From: Pinus tabuliformis
Taxonomy: Eukaryota > Streptophyta > Pinopsida > Pinales > Pinaceae
Length of the DNA: 64,000 nucleotides
Reading direction: 5' to 3'
NCBI GenBank assembly: GCA_031772625.1
Contig: CM062820.1
Span: 88,332,069-88,396,068 of the forward strand
Shown here: one piece after another, positions 34,925 through 45,700 of the stretch
How the letters are laid out: each line of letters opens with the position of its first letter
Position numbering within the stretch: position 1 is the first letter of the stretch
Notes under the pieces: model-generated
The model's database searches: none
What the model saw: the letters and a program-made list of their open reading frames with translations, nothing else
Told to the model about the DNA's origin: nothing
Position numbers and translations under genes: made by a program

Positions 34925-35931
34925 CTACAAAACCAAGAGCATATAAATTCTATTAATGTCTAAAATGGAGCCCCAAAAATTCCTTGTTCAGAAAGACAGT
35001 TCAACTCCTGAGACTTGCAGAAAGATAAGCTACGTGATCTGTGTCAAGTTTGATATCAAGGAGTTTAGGACCAAATTGCAGCCAAATAAATCATGGGTTG
35101 CATTGTACATGTATGAGGGAGACTAAGACCTCTAGTCTAAGATGTAACATGCAGATTAAACCCTGTTGTTTGGATGAAGTTTGATTTTTGTTCATTCTCC
35201 TATCTTGTTTTCTGCTTTCCTACAATTCTTTAATGGATTTGACAGTCGTTCCATAACTTTCACTAACTTTGTGTGTAGGTGCAACTTCTGTAGTTATATA
35301 ACTCTGACACTGCAAGCTTGATTCTGCAACAGTTATTGTTTGACTCTACCTTGCCCAGACTTGTGCCGTCCACCCAGAGAACAAATTATGAACTCAATTA
35401 TAACACAAATCTAACTCTAATTCTTTGTCAAGGGTTCATTCACTAGATTTCCTTGTTTGACTTGGAATAGGAATTCAAGTAGATCCAATTTATAGCTCCA
35501 TTTTCATCGATGTCATCTTTTCATTGTCCTCCATTATTTATTAACAATCCATGGAGAAGTAAACAACTTTGGAAGTTACTAATAGTTATGAGATATTTGC
35601 AAAGTGTCTCCTCTCCATAGATACAATTTAGCTTTGAAAGTTGTCAATCTGCTCCAATTTCTATTTGTTTTTAGTGGCCTAAAAAGTGTTATTATCTCTT
35701 ATTTGACTCATAGCTATAACACCTTTCTGAGACATCATCATCATATTAGCTTTTACTTACGTGTGACTATCATTACTCCTAGAGAAGTGAATATCTAGTT
35801 CAGGAAGGTAACCTAGACACCATGACACATAATGAATGCTACCTGATTTTACAAAATGGATTCGGTATAGATTTGATTTAGGTTTTGTGTCAACAGGAAC
35901 ACAAAAGAGTAAGATATTCTGGTATAAATAC

Positions 35932-36110
35932 CTTCAGGTGGCTGAGATATCATCATTTGAATCTCAAGTGATGAGTGGCTAACCCAAGTAACAACACCAA
36001 CAACTTTCAGGTCAGTATCTACATGGATTCGCTTTTTTCAACACCATCTTGTCAACTGATGATGTCACTAGTAACAATGGTCTTGTTGCATTTTCCTCAT
36101 CAGCACAGGG
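35932..36110 (-). pseudogene. Acyl-CoA thioesterase (ACOT, hotdog) exon fragment
   Basis: Acyl-CoA thioesterases hydrolyse acyl-CoA to fatty acid and CoA. On the minus strand, after an acceptor (ctcttgcag), the exon reads DEENATRPLLVTSSVDKMVL, then after a one-base shift in the A run near 36026-36031 it continues RIHVDTDLKVVGVVTWVSHS and SLEIQMMISQPPEG, ending at a donor (gtattt). The pattern S-V-D-K-M-V-L-K-K...D-L-K-x-x-G-x-V-x-W-V-x-x-S-S-x-E-I-Q is that of the plant mitochondrial or peroxisomal ACOT family (family knowledge). Only this one exon was recognised, and it is frameshifted, so it is a fragment. Confidence 0.75.
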
Positions 36111-38242
36111 CTGCAAGAGAGGAAACCATTAATAATATAATGTAAAAATTTCCACTTTCAACTAAAACAAATTCTTGCACAGAAAACGTTACATCTGCAA
36201 CTTTCCCAATAACATTTTTTTATCAATGTAAACAATAGTACAAAATACAGATTCACATTCCTACAGCAGATGGAACATTTTAGGGTTGCTAATTTTATTT
36301 TCTTCCCGAAAACTGATTTGCAAGTGTCCATTTTTTATCAAAAATTGTTCACCCAGACTCTCTAGCATAAATTTCTATTTCTTAAATAATTGCCAAAATG
36401 TTATAGAAACTATATATAAAATCCTTGGAAACTTGAATATTTTGGCATAACATTTTATAGTTGCCATTTTAGGTACTAATAAGATTCACCAGCATAAACA
36501 AACACTCTATTGAAGTGGAATTTCATTAGACTATGTAGGTCCTATTTATCAGTCTCTCTGGTTTGAATGATTTTTAGGTTTTGAGGCAAGATCTTCGTGA
36601 AATTAAATATCAGTTTATTTCCTAATTGTTTTCTGGCATTTGGAACCATTTCATTTTGTCAAATGAATTAGTTCTGAAAAAGGGTAATTAATAAATTATA
36701 AATATTTATAGTCAACAAAAAGAACTAATGAACTTAGGAAAGATGGGCCTTGGTGGGTTCATGTGAGTCCAGGAAAATTGTGGTGGAATAAGGCATGTTG
36801 TAGACCAAAAGCCGTCTAAGGTTGTGTTGCAGACTTCACATTCCAAACATATTAAACATAAATGGCCATGAGATTGGAAAAATTTTAAACATAAATTTTG
36901 CAAATAAAAAATCTGTAAACTCCAAAAAAAAAAGACAGTTAGCTTAAAAATCAAGATATTCCCTCCAAGGGCCATCCAAATACAAACCACACAATGTTAA
37001 AACAAGCATCTAGTCCCTGTGAGAAGGCTTCTTCTTGGCAGCCAAGTCCATGGGGCTTCATGAGAGGTATTCCCAAGAATCATAAGAGTTTGAATACCTT
37101 GGTGACTAGTATTTGACACTATGTGGGGTCATGTTAAAATATTTTATTTCCATTAGGTGAGGCAAAATTGTTGCTTAAATGGAGTGAGCACCATCATAGC
37201 CATGCAAAAGTCACCACACAAAACTCCAAATGCTGTGTGACAAAAAAATATGGTCTTTTTATTAGCTTGCTACCTTGAAGCAAAGAGGCAAAAGCGGGGA
37301 GAGTTGATAGTTGAGACAACAAAAGTTCTAGCAGCATGATGGCTTCATACCCAATTTCTCTACCAGCAATTGCTTCACCATTTTCCCTTTGAGTCTTAAC
37401 AAAATATAACAATGTTAGCTAAGCATTGTTGTCCTAGAAGGTATCAACAAATTCTTTGTGGGGAAAGAGGGACCTTACCTCTATTGTGATTTTTGTAAAT
37501 ACTGATTGTGTGAAATTTTGTAGCATATGAAACCCCTGAAATAATGAAACCAATCCCAGTCTACTCTGGGGTGTAGATGCTACTAGAATTTTTTTATTGT
37601 CATATGCTTTTAACATGAAGTAGAAATTATGTCATGGTTTAAAAATTTTCCAGTCATTCAAGAAAACTTGACAAAAATGTGAATCCATTCAAAATATTCT
37701 ACGTGCAAAACAGTTATATTTTACGCTATTCTAGAAACACCCCAATCATACATACTTGTTGGTTCATCTGTTTAATGAGAGTTTCCATCTGATGCTTCCA
37801 GTTTCAAACCCTAAAAATAGTTAAAGCTTTATTAATCTAAAACTCAATCAAATTGATAACCTAGAACCATTATCAAACATCCTGAAACAATTAATGGTAA
37901 TGTTAAAAATTTAAATAAAAAGATGAAAATTTAAGCATTTAACAATATCATTAATGACATAGCATTATTAGGGCCTTAGGGTTGAATATTAGGCTTCCCT
38001 GTTCATAAATTATTACTTTTTTTTTATTAATTTTTGTTCATAAATTGAGATAGATAATCTGAAAAGTTCAAAGTTGCAAAACACAAACGAATTGTGATAG
38101 ATGTAAAGATTTAAGTGCCTACTTAGTACTGTGGTTGTGAAGCTATAAAATTTACCAATGAACAATTGATCATAAATATTACTTGTGAAGTTCTGAGACC
38201 TTATAAAATCCAACTAATTTTAAGTTGCAGGATTAAACTGAC
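36111..38242. other. Between ACOT and CCT fragments: no exon assigned
   Basis: The minus strand holds gene-like open stretches at 37194-37412 (VKTQRENGEAIAGREIGYEA) and 37434-37616, which I could not assign to a family. The rest is AT-rich. There are no repeat ends or RNA genes that I can see. Confidence 0.4.
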
Positions 38243-38398
38243 CTTCACATAGCTGACTCCAAGGTCCTTCCTTGTGTAACCTCGAGCCAATTTGCGCATT
38301 ACATATTTATTGTAGTCTTTCAGCATGCACATTATGATATTTGATGTTGAGATACCATCAGTACGTTTTGTTTCCTTAAATTTTCCAATTGATTTGAT
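38243..38398 (-). pseudogene. Choline-phosphate cytidylyltransferase (CCT) exon fragment
   Basis: CCT makes CDP-choline for phosphatidylcholine synthesis. This 156-bp exon on the minus strand lies between an acceptor (gttcttcag) and a donor (gtcagt) and encodes 52 open codons: [40 protein letters not shown] and [12 protein letters not shown]. This matches the C-terminal part of the catalytic domain, including RTDGISTS, which contacts the nucleotide, and the conserved RNLARGY-type stretch (family knowledge). It follows in phase from the exon at 38508-38549. The N-terminal exon with the HxGH motif and the membrane-binding helix were not found nearby, so it is a gene fragment and not a working gene. 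Confidence 0.88.
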
Positions 38399-38507
38399 CT
38401 GAAGAACATATGTTTTGAAAATTCTTTTAGGCCAATAATGATTGATGAAATCACTAATTCAAAAAAGTATCATATGAGTTACCTCAGAAATTGCAACTAT
38501 TACTTAC

Positions 38508-38549
38508 ATATTCATACACACCATTTCCTGCTCCACTTGCATCAACATA
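38508..38549 (-). pseudogene. CCT upstream exon fragment
   Basis: On the minus strand YVDASGAGNGVYEY ends at a perfect donor (gtaagtaa) and joins in phase with the next exon (YEY then IKSIGKF). It corresponds to the YADASGAGxDVYEFVK stretch of plant CCT. No AG acceptor is visible at the expected place (tttctacatat), so the acceptor is probably mutated or the exon is truncated here. Confidence 0.75.
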
Positions 38550-40440
38550 TATGTAGAAAAATAGTATAAGAACATTCAAATAAAAAAAAATGACCTGTTG
38601 TCCAAAGTTGCAAGAATTTAAGAGTTGATTCTGTAGGTTATGATCATTCCTGGCACCACTTGAAATAAATCTTACTTTCATATCAAACAAAGTTATCATG
38701 CAAAAATATTACAAAAAATTCAATTCTTACATGAACATGGAAATTACAGAAACCCTTGTGCCTAATTAACACCGGGTATTCTTCAGGTAAACCAAACCGG
38801 GTACCTAATTAATACATAATCTTGTTGATTTATAGATGAAAAACGAGAATTATAGGTTAAGAATGGCTTATAGATTTATAGATTTATATATGAATGGCTT
38901 AATTGTTTTGTGGTTATTTCCCTCTCAGAGGGTTATAACATGTAAAACTTCTTGTGATGGCCAAAGACCTATTTCTTTGTGGTGCTAGTTCCTATGATTG
39001 CTCGAATATTGATTTCATCATGGCATCAAATTGCTTGTGAGGTTAACTCCTTTCTGTTCAAAGATCGAGGTAGCTTACAATAGCTACAATGTGCTTTCTT
39101 CTCCTTGTGAAGTGTTTTTCTCTATTTTTATGATAATACTTGGTAGTTGTTGAGTATTCAATGAGATTTAGAACCATTATTTCCATTCAAGAATCAAACC
39201 TCTTGAGCTCCTATTAATTGCTCTTAAAGATCCAATCCTACTCCCCATTTTCAGTAAAATCAGTGCATCGTGGAATTTTCATTGTTCCATTGCATCCAAA
39301 GTAATCCTTTAAGTCAGATATGTCTTTCACTTAATCAAAAGGTACTTGTTTTCCTAAAATCTAAAGATTTCCCTCATGTCCATCCATTTAAAATGTGGTA
39401 CTCGTAACAAAATTTTGATTTTATAAAGATTTGTTTTGGTATTATTCTTGTAATTGCATAATTATTTTGGCTTTCTCAATGCCTTATTTTGGTGTTCCCT
39501 AATATTGTTTGGCAATGCACTGTTGTTTTAGGTCTCTCAGACCTCTGCTTTTCATAAACCCAAAGGTCCTCAATAGCTTCCTAACAGTCATTGACTTTAT
39601 TTCCTCACCTTTTTCTCGAAATATTGTTTTCTTGGTTGCAGGCTCCTCCCACAACAGGGTTCTCTTTGTAGTAGTCTTGCAACATTTCTCCTTGTGGATA
39701 TTGTTTTCTATCAAAATACCCCACCCCACCACTCCCCCACCCCCAACCTCCTTTTGAGCCATCCATGCCAATGGAAGCATCCTCCTTGGTAACCATGCCC
39801 TCCCTGTAGACAACAATTTCCTTGGTAATCACCCCCCATTTCAAGTGGTTCTGTCAACCATTACTTCAATCGCACTGCCCATAGTTGGTAATTCTTAGAG
39901 ATCACACCTCTTCAAGAATTAATCTTACCTACAAACTAAACATCACTACTTGTTTTCCAAACCAAACACTTTGACCATACACCCCTACCACATGGAGACA
40001 ACCTATGGCTAAAGCTAACAGGCCATGAAAACTTAGGAAAGTTATTACTTAATACTAAAAGCACGAGCGTTTATGATGCCTACCTAAAAGGCATAACATT
40101 ATACCCCTCAAGTCATGTCCTATAAATGCTAATGGAATAAGAAAAAGGGAAGTAATTGGAAAGGTTAAAGTTGAAGATGAATATTAGAAGGATTTCTATA
40201 TGCATTTATAATTTCAATATTTTTACAAATCCTGTAGTCCTTTTTTTGAAATCTTTACAAAACTTTGCTGTAATATATTGCAAGTATTTAAATTTTCAAA
40301 CAATGCAACTATAAAAGATATAATATTATTATGATGTGGGGTGACTTTTGTGTAAAAGATGTAATGAAATTGCCAAAAGAAAAGAACAATACAACCCTAT
40401 GGAAAATTAACATGGTATAAAAGCTGAGCTAAGGAAGAGT
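38550..40440. other. No gene recognised
   Basis: AT-rich. Short reading frames at 39499-39844 overlap a C-rich run (ccccaccccaccactccccc, near 39720) and show no family pattern. No repeat boundary was found. Confidence 0.4.
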
Positions 40441-41760
40441 CAATGAGATCACCCCTTGAAGAAATCAATGATGAAGTTACTATGTCTTCTCTTTGAGAGA
40501 ATCCAGAGCAAAATGAAATCTGAGACAGGCACAAAAGGCTCAAGAAGAACACGCTGGCTTAACAAGGGCTAGACAAAACTGGATTTGGATGAGTCAGAAG
40601 CAACATACGAATTATGGTTTATTGATAGCAGTTAGAACTCATTTGTGTTAGCTGGAGATGGGGAATCTTATGTTGGTGAGTCCACATGGGATCCATATTT
40701 TGCAAAGGATCAAGATCCTAGTCTAAAAGATCATAAAAAGAAAACATATGAAGGTCGATATTTGAAATATTCCTCAGAAGAAGATATTCTGAGAAAGAAT
40801 ATTATGCAACTAATTCAAGGAATAAGTGATGAAGCCGGTCTCTTTGTTATCAACGCCTTGGCTGCATGATAGATGAGTTCATGATCAGACAAGGTGAAGT
40901 TTTAGAATTTGTTGCACATACATATCTCAGGATTGCACTTTTAGCTACTGTCATGGACACTGAATATCAATCTATAACTTATGGAGCAAGAGAACATGCA
41001 GAAGCAACTTAAGAGATAGAATAAAATGGAGGAAGAGTTTGAAGAAGAGGAAAAAGTAAAGGAGCTTGAGAGCTTGATATTTTCTCTTAAAGGAAGAGAA
41101 AAGGAGTCTACAGAACTCTCTTCTAAGACTGGGAAAATGAGAAATTCACTCTTATAGGTAGAAGCTCAGACCAAAGAGTTTCAGCAGGAGCTTGAAAGTG
41201 CTCAAAAGGGACAACGTCTGAAAGAGTGATCCATCAAGAGACTTGCATCAACTGTTGTGGAGAGAGAGGATAAAAAGGAGAAGCTAGTCAAACTGCATGA
41301 AGAACTTAATGAAACAAAACTTAAAGATTTGGTATCTACTAGGTAAATGATTTTTTTGCCAAGAAAGAGGAAGCCAAAGCAGTTGAAAGAAAAATTAAAT
41401 ATTGCATATGAAGAAGCCATGGGATCCTTGCTGGCTTAGAGCAAGAAAATTCCACCTGGAAATCCTTATTAGAAGAAGAAAAGTCAAGTGTGAAGCACCT
41501 AAGTAGTGAGTTGCAAGGTCAACTGAAAGCTCAGAAGTTTTACAAAGCAAGGTTGTCAATTTATCAAGTGAGTTGACTACAACAGTATGAGTACAAGCAC
41601 AACCTAGGTCAAAAATTTCAAATTACCAAGTTGGAAAATGATAGAGATGCAATGTGTGATTCTCTGAAGGAATAAGTACATGAAGCAGAACAAAAATCAG
41701 CCACTATGGAAGTAACTTGAAACAAAGTGAAATCCATGTGATGCAGCATTAGAAATACAT
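40441..41760 (+). pseudogene. Coiled-coil coding relic, unrecognised
   Basis: The plus strand has a gene-like open piece at 40645-40869 (GESYVGESTWDPYFAKDQDP ... KYSSEEDILRKNIMQLIQGI). Past its stop, a lysine- and glutamate-rich stretch continues to about 41720 in shifting frames, with heptad-like runs such as EEEFEEEEKVKELESLIFSL. This suggests a decayed coiled-coil protein, either a host gene or the gag of an LTR element. No zinc knuckle or splice pattern was identified, and I do not assign a function. Confidence 0.4.
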
Positions 41761-42422
41761 CAAATAGGATATATTATACATTTAAAAATTTGCTGGCTCA
41801 ACCCATTCAGTGCTACAAATTACAAATGTGAGATTGCAGAGTCAAGACTTACCAAGTTGTATTTGTCAATATTGTGGACCACCCTTGATGTTCTACCCGG
41901 TTAGGTTACCAAAACTGCAACCAACTAGTGTACACTGGGTACCATTCTTGAAGAGGGAAGGTGTCGAGTGGGTTTCCCCATGATGTGCATTTCTTTGGCA
42001 AAAGAACTGATTATTAATGTAATAGTGCAGTGCCAGTGGCAAGAGGTGAATGGAGAGGGAACTTTGTGCAGTTATCCTCTGCCAACGATTTTGAACATAC
42101 ATTTCAAGGTTCAGGCAAATGTCCTGCTCTCACAGGTAAGAATGCACTGTGCAGACGCCTCTCTAGAAATAATGCAAAAGTGCCAACAAATAATGACAAA
42201 GGAATAATAATAAGTAACTAGAACTGGAAAATTAGAAGAATTCAAGATTAAGTATAGTACTCTAGGGAAAACAATCCAGCTCTAGAACTTTGGGCTGAAT
42301 TCAAGATTAAGTATAGTACTCTAGAAAAAACAGTCTAGCTCTAAAACTTTGCTGCTTTTCTTGCCCAGTGTACATAGTTATTCGCTGAATGTTGGTAACC
42401 TAATCTGTAACTATGTACAAGA

Positions 42423-42503
42423 TAAACCTAGTTTTTCAGGGTATATATATACATATTTTGCAGGGTTAATATATATATTATATTTAATTAACCCTGCAAA
42501 CTA

Positions 42504-42509
<6 letters not shown>
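42423..42509. repeat. Nested inverted repeat
   Basis: The outer arms (t)aaacctagttt at about 42423-42433 and aaactaggttta at 42498-42509, and inner arms ttttgcagggttaa at about 42456-42469 and ttaaccctgcaaa at 42487-42499, can fold into a hairpin around an AT-rich loop. Confidence 0.7.
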
Positions 42510-42569
<60 letters not shown>

Positions 42570-42615
42570 CCCGAGATAATTACCAAGGGAAGTCTTAAGT
42601 AAAAACCAACATGCA

Positions 42616-42657
<42 letters not shown>
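42509..42657. repeat. (AT)n microsatellites
   Basis: Two AT-dinucleotide runs, 42509-42566 (about 29 units) and 42619-42656 (about 19 units), are separated by 52 bp that again contain ttaaccc. The first directly continues the inverted repeat. Confidence 0.95.
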
Positions 42658-42659
<2 letters not shown>

Positions 42660-43084
42660 CAACCCTAGATTCAAATTTAGATCATCTTGAGGGCTTCCAT
42701 CCTTTTAACCTTACCAAAACTTCGCAATTGTCTACAAATACACTAATTCCAACACGATCAATTAATATAAATATAAATTCACTCTAAAATTTATTTGTAT
42801 TTTTTTACTTTAAGTAAATTTTTATTTTTATTTTTAACACAAGTATCATTTTGTTAATGTTTAATATAATGTTATCTAACATAACATGAGATCTCTCCCA
42901 TTTCAAGCTGTAGAGCACCACTCGGTGCAATAAAGTGACATAAGCCAATTAACACATGTTATAAGCAATTTTAAGTCATAGTTAGAATAAATCTATCCCT
43001 TAATATAATAAGGTGGTTGTAACAGGGATACAAGGACGACATATCCGTTTATGTATTGACATTCATAACAGTGAATAATAATAA

Positions 43085-43340
43085 AGTATGATCTTTCTCA
43101 TTTTCTCTCTACTAGTCTTCTGCTTGCTATTTTGTGTGTGGCATGTGCATCCTATAACATGGCATCAAAGGCCACAGTAAGGATTGGCATCCACACTATA
43201 TAGTCAAGGTTAAAAACTATATTGATGCAATATATTAGTGCATAATACAGTATGAAGCTAAAGGATATTGACATGGAATAAGTTAATAAGTGGTCAAACC
43301 CACTTCCTTTCCAATTGTAACTCTCCACACAATGTCTTCC
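43085..43340. repeat. Diverged copy of the repeat start
   Basis: This is a diverged version of 43384-43620 directly upstream of it: the LTR-end-like stretch, tggcatca (degenerate primer site) and the following lead all recur, at visibly lower identity. It gives a tandem arrangement with a period of about 300 bp. Confidence 0.65.
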
Positions 43341-44392
43341 TCTATGTATCAACATCCATCATTTTTAATAACAATCAAGTATAATCCTTTTCATTCTTTC
43401 TCTCTGTTAGTGTTCTGCTATTGTGTATGTGACATGTGCATCCTCTGACATGGCATCAGGGCCATAAGAAGTATTGACATTTATGCTAGAAAGTGAAGGT
43501 TAAAGATAAATTGATGCACTAAGTGAACACATATCTCATTACAAGGCCAAAGGAGATTGGCATCGTAGTAATTTAGGTGGACAAACCTACTTCCTTTCCG
43601 ATCATAATTCTCCTTTAAATCCATGAGAAATTTTGTTGAAAGTCATAGTTTCACCAAATTGATGGGAATTTTGACCATGGAACTTTTCTCCCAAGGGCTT
43701 TGGTCCATGTCAACATGACTGATGACCAAGATCACTGACATTTTGAACAAATAAACAGAACACGACCCAACTTTACCACACCAAAAAAAAATGAACTCAT
43801 TGGAAAGGTTAAATGTGTCCACTTATTAACTCACTCTAATTGGCCCACATTGAGGCAAAGTGAAAAGCACATAATAACAAAGAAACAAAGTTCCACCATG
43901 CTCAGAAACAACATGAAATTGTGGTAAGGCATTACAAATTCAGAACTCAAAGGAGATGAGTATTTGTAGTTTTAAATAATATATTTAAAATGGTTTCAAA
44001 CATTAAAGATGAAATATAAGAAATTAAAGGAAAAAAATTCAATAGAAAGATTGGCCTCCAACAGGATATCATGACAACAAAACAACACAAGATCTGCACA
44101 ATAAAAACTTGACAATGAAGATGCTACACAGGTAACAAGCAGAGGTTACAGAAGCTCAATCTATTTCAGGAAAAAAGTGTAGAACAACACATCCACAGGA
44201 TTAATCATGGATTCAGACAAATACACCTAGACAAGGTCTTCGTGAAGGAGATACATATGCAAAGACATGCAGAAAATTTTTGAAGTATATACACTGGAAT
44301 TGTTGCATAGTAAGTCACATAAAAATCCTAACAAACAGGAATGTGATTAAGCAACGACAAAACAACAATGTACAAGTAAAGCACATACATAT

Positions 44393-44745
44393 CTGAAAAA
44401 GTGCACATTGATGTGGGAAAAATTATTGAGTTTATGAGTTTGTAGATTGGAAGCAGGAGGACGTATGAAAACAATAGCGCAACTTGTGCTCCCAAAGAAA
44501 TTAGGCTGAATGTACAACTAGACTAGGTTCATTTCGCAGGAGACTAATTTTCCGTGGAGAATTTGTTTACCGAGTAGATTATGTTTATGGCATGTGATCA
44601 AAACGTATAGTGGTTATGTGGAAAGCCAGTACTTGGTTAAGGGATTATGGGTTCTGAATTGATGCCACCTGATGCAGGATAATGTTGTTCGACCATAATA
44701 GCAAATAGTGCTTGACTATTAGAGTAGATAGAGGATGTACATAAA
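44393..44745. other. 353-bp segment present only in repeat copy 2
   Basis: It lies between acatacatat and ttct(g/a)tcaataatta, which are adjacent in copy 1 at 3641-3663. There are no terminal inverted repeats and no convincing target duplication, so it may be ancestral sequence lost from copy 1 through short homology. Confidence 0.6.
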
Positions 44746-44949
44746 TTCTGTCAATAATTACGAAAAAAATTAATTATAAAACTTCACAATCTCAGAGATA
44801 AATTTTTATTTAGATATTTGAGATTTTCATAAGTTAATTAAAAATAAAATTGTCACTGCTCGAAGATTTCAAAGGAAGGGATCATGAGTAAAATTTCATA
44901 GTATCGAATTATGTTGAAACATGGTTGTGGACCACATGAGGTAAATTTG

Positions 44950-45700
44950 CAAATCACTTGTTGTTTCTTGGAGGTAACCATTGGACTGGGGAACCAAAAG
45001 AAGAGGAGAAAGGACAACAAAGAGAATCTTGTTGTACCCTGGAAATGAAAGTCGTCAGCATAGCCATACGGCTGGAAAAAAAGGTTTGGTTAGCAAGAAG
45101 TTGCCCCAAGTGAGAAAAATCATAAAAAGAGGTGAGAGAAAGCTCCATTAGGTAGCAACAATGCAAGTTGTTGTTTGCTAGAAAGGAAGTGAAGTGAAGG
45201 AGATAAAGTTATTGTTTTCAAATTTCAATTTTGTAGATGTTTCGAAGTGTGAAATAATAAAGTGGTATTTTGTCATGAGAATGTCATAGCATATGATGAA
45301 GAGGAGGGACTAGTATGTGTCCTTTCTAGAAGTTAAATCCACAGCACAAACATATACTAAAGGAAGAGGTAGGGCCCAATTTTAAAGAGCATGAGAATGT
45401 ATAGCTACAAGTAACAAGCAATGAGAAGTTTATGTTCAAAAAAAGTTCTTTATATTTCTGATCTAAGTATAAAATTTCTTTTTGTTAGCCAAATTACAGA
45501 GAGAAATATGCATGTAGAGGTTGTTTTCACAACAGGCGGATACTTGGTGAAGAAAAGGGGCAAAAATATCATAGCTTTGGGGGTGGAACAACATTCATTG
45601 TATAGGTTCGAAGATGTGGCAATGAAGAATCCAAAGGATGTGGTAGATTCACATGAAATGGTGAACAATAGAGATACTTACATCGGCTCGCTTTGACAAT
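44950..45700 (+). pseudogene. Decayed Copia pol relic, repeat copy 2
   Basis: The same relic as at 3859-4650. The clearest part is 45421-45696: LYISDLSIKFLFVSQITERN and KKRGKNIIALGVEQHSLYRF. Flanking frames are broken at mostly the same places as in copy 1, which implies that a common decayed ancestor was copied. The catalytic domains of integrase and reverse transcriptase are absent. Confidence 0.6.

Noticed and set aside
38243-38549. A working choline-phosphate cytidylyltransferase gene with long introns
   Set aside because: The catalytic HxGH exon and C-terminal exons were not seen within several kb, the upstream exon lacks an acceptor, and exons of other genes follow on the same strand.
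39499-39844. Protein-coding frames on the minus strand
   Set aside because: Composition is driven by a C-rich run, two frames overlap, and there is no family pattern.
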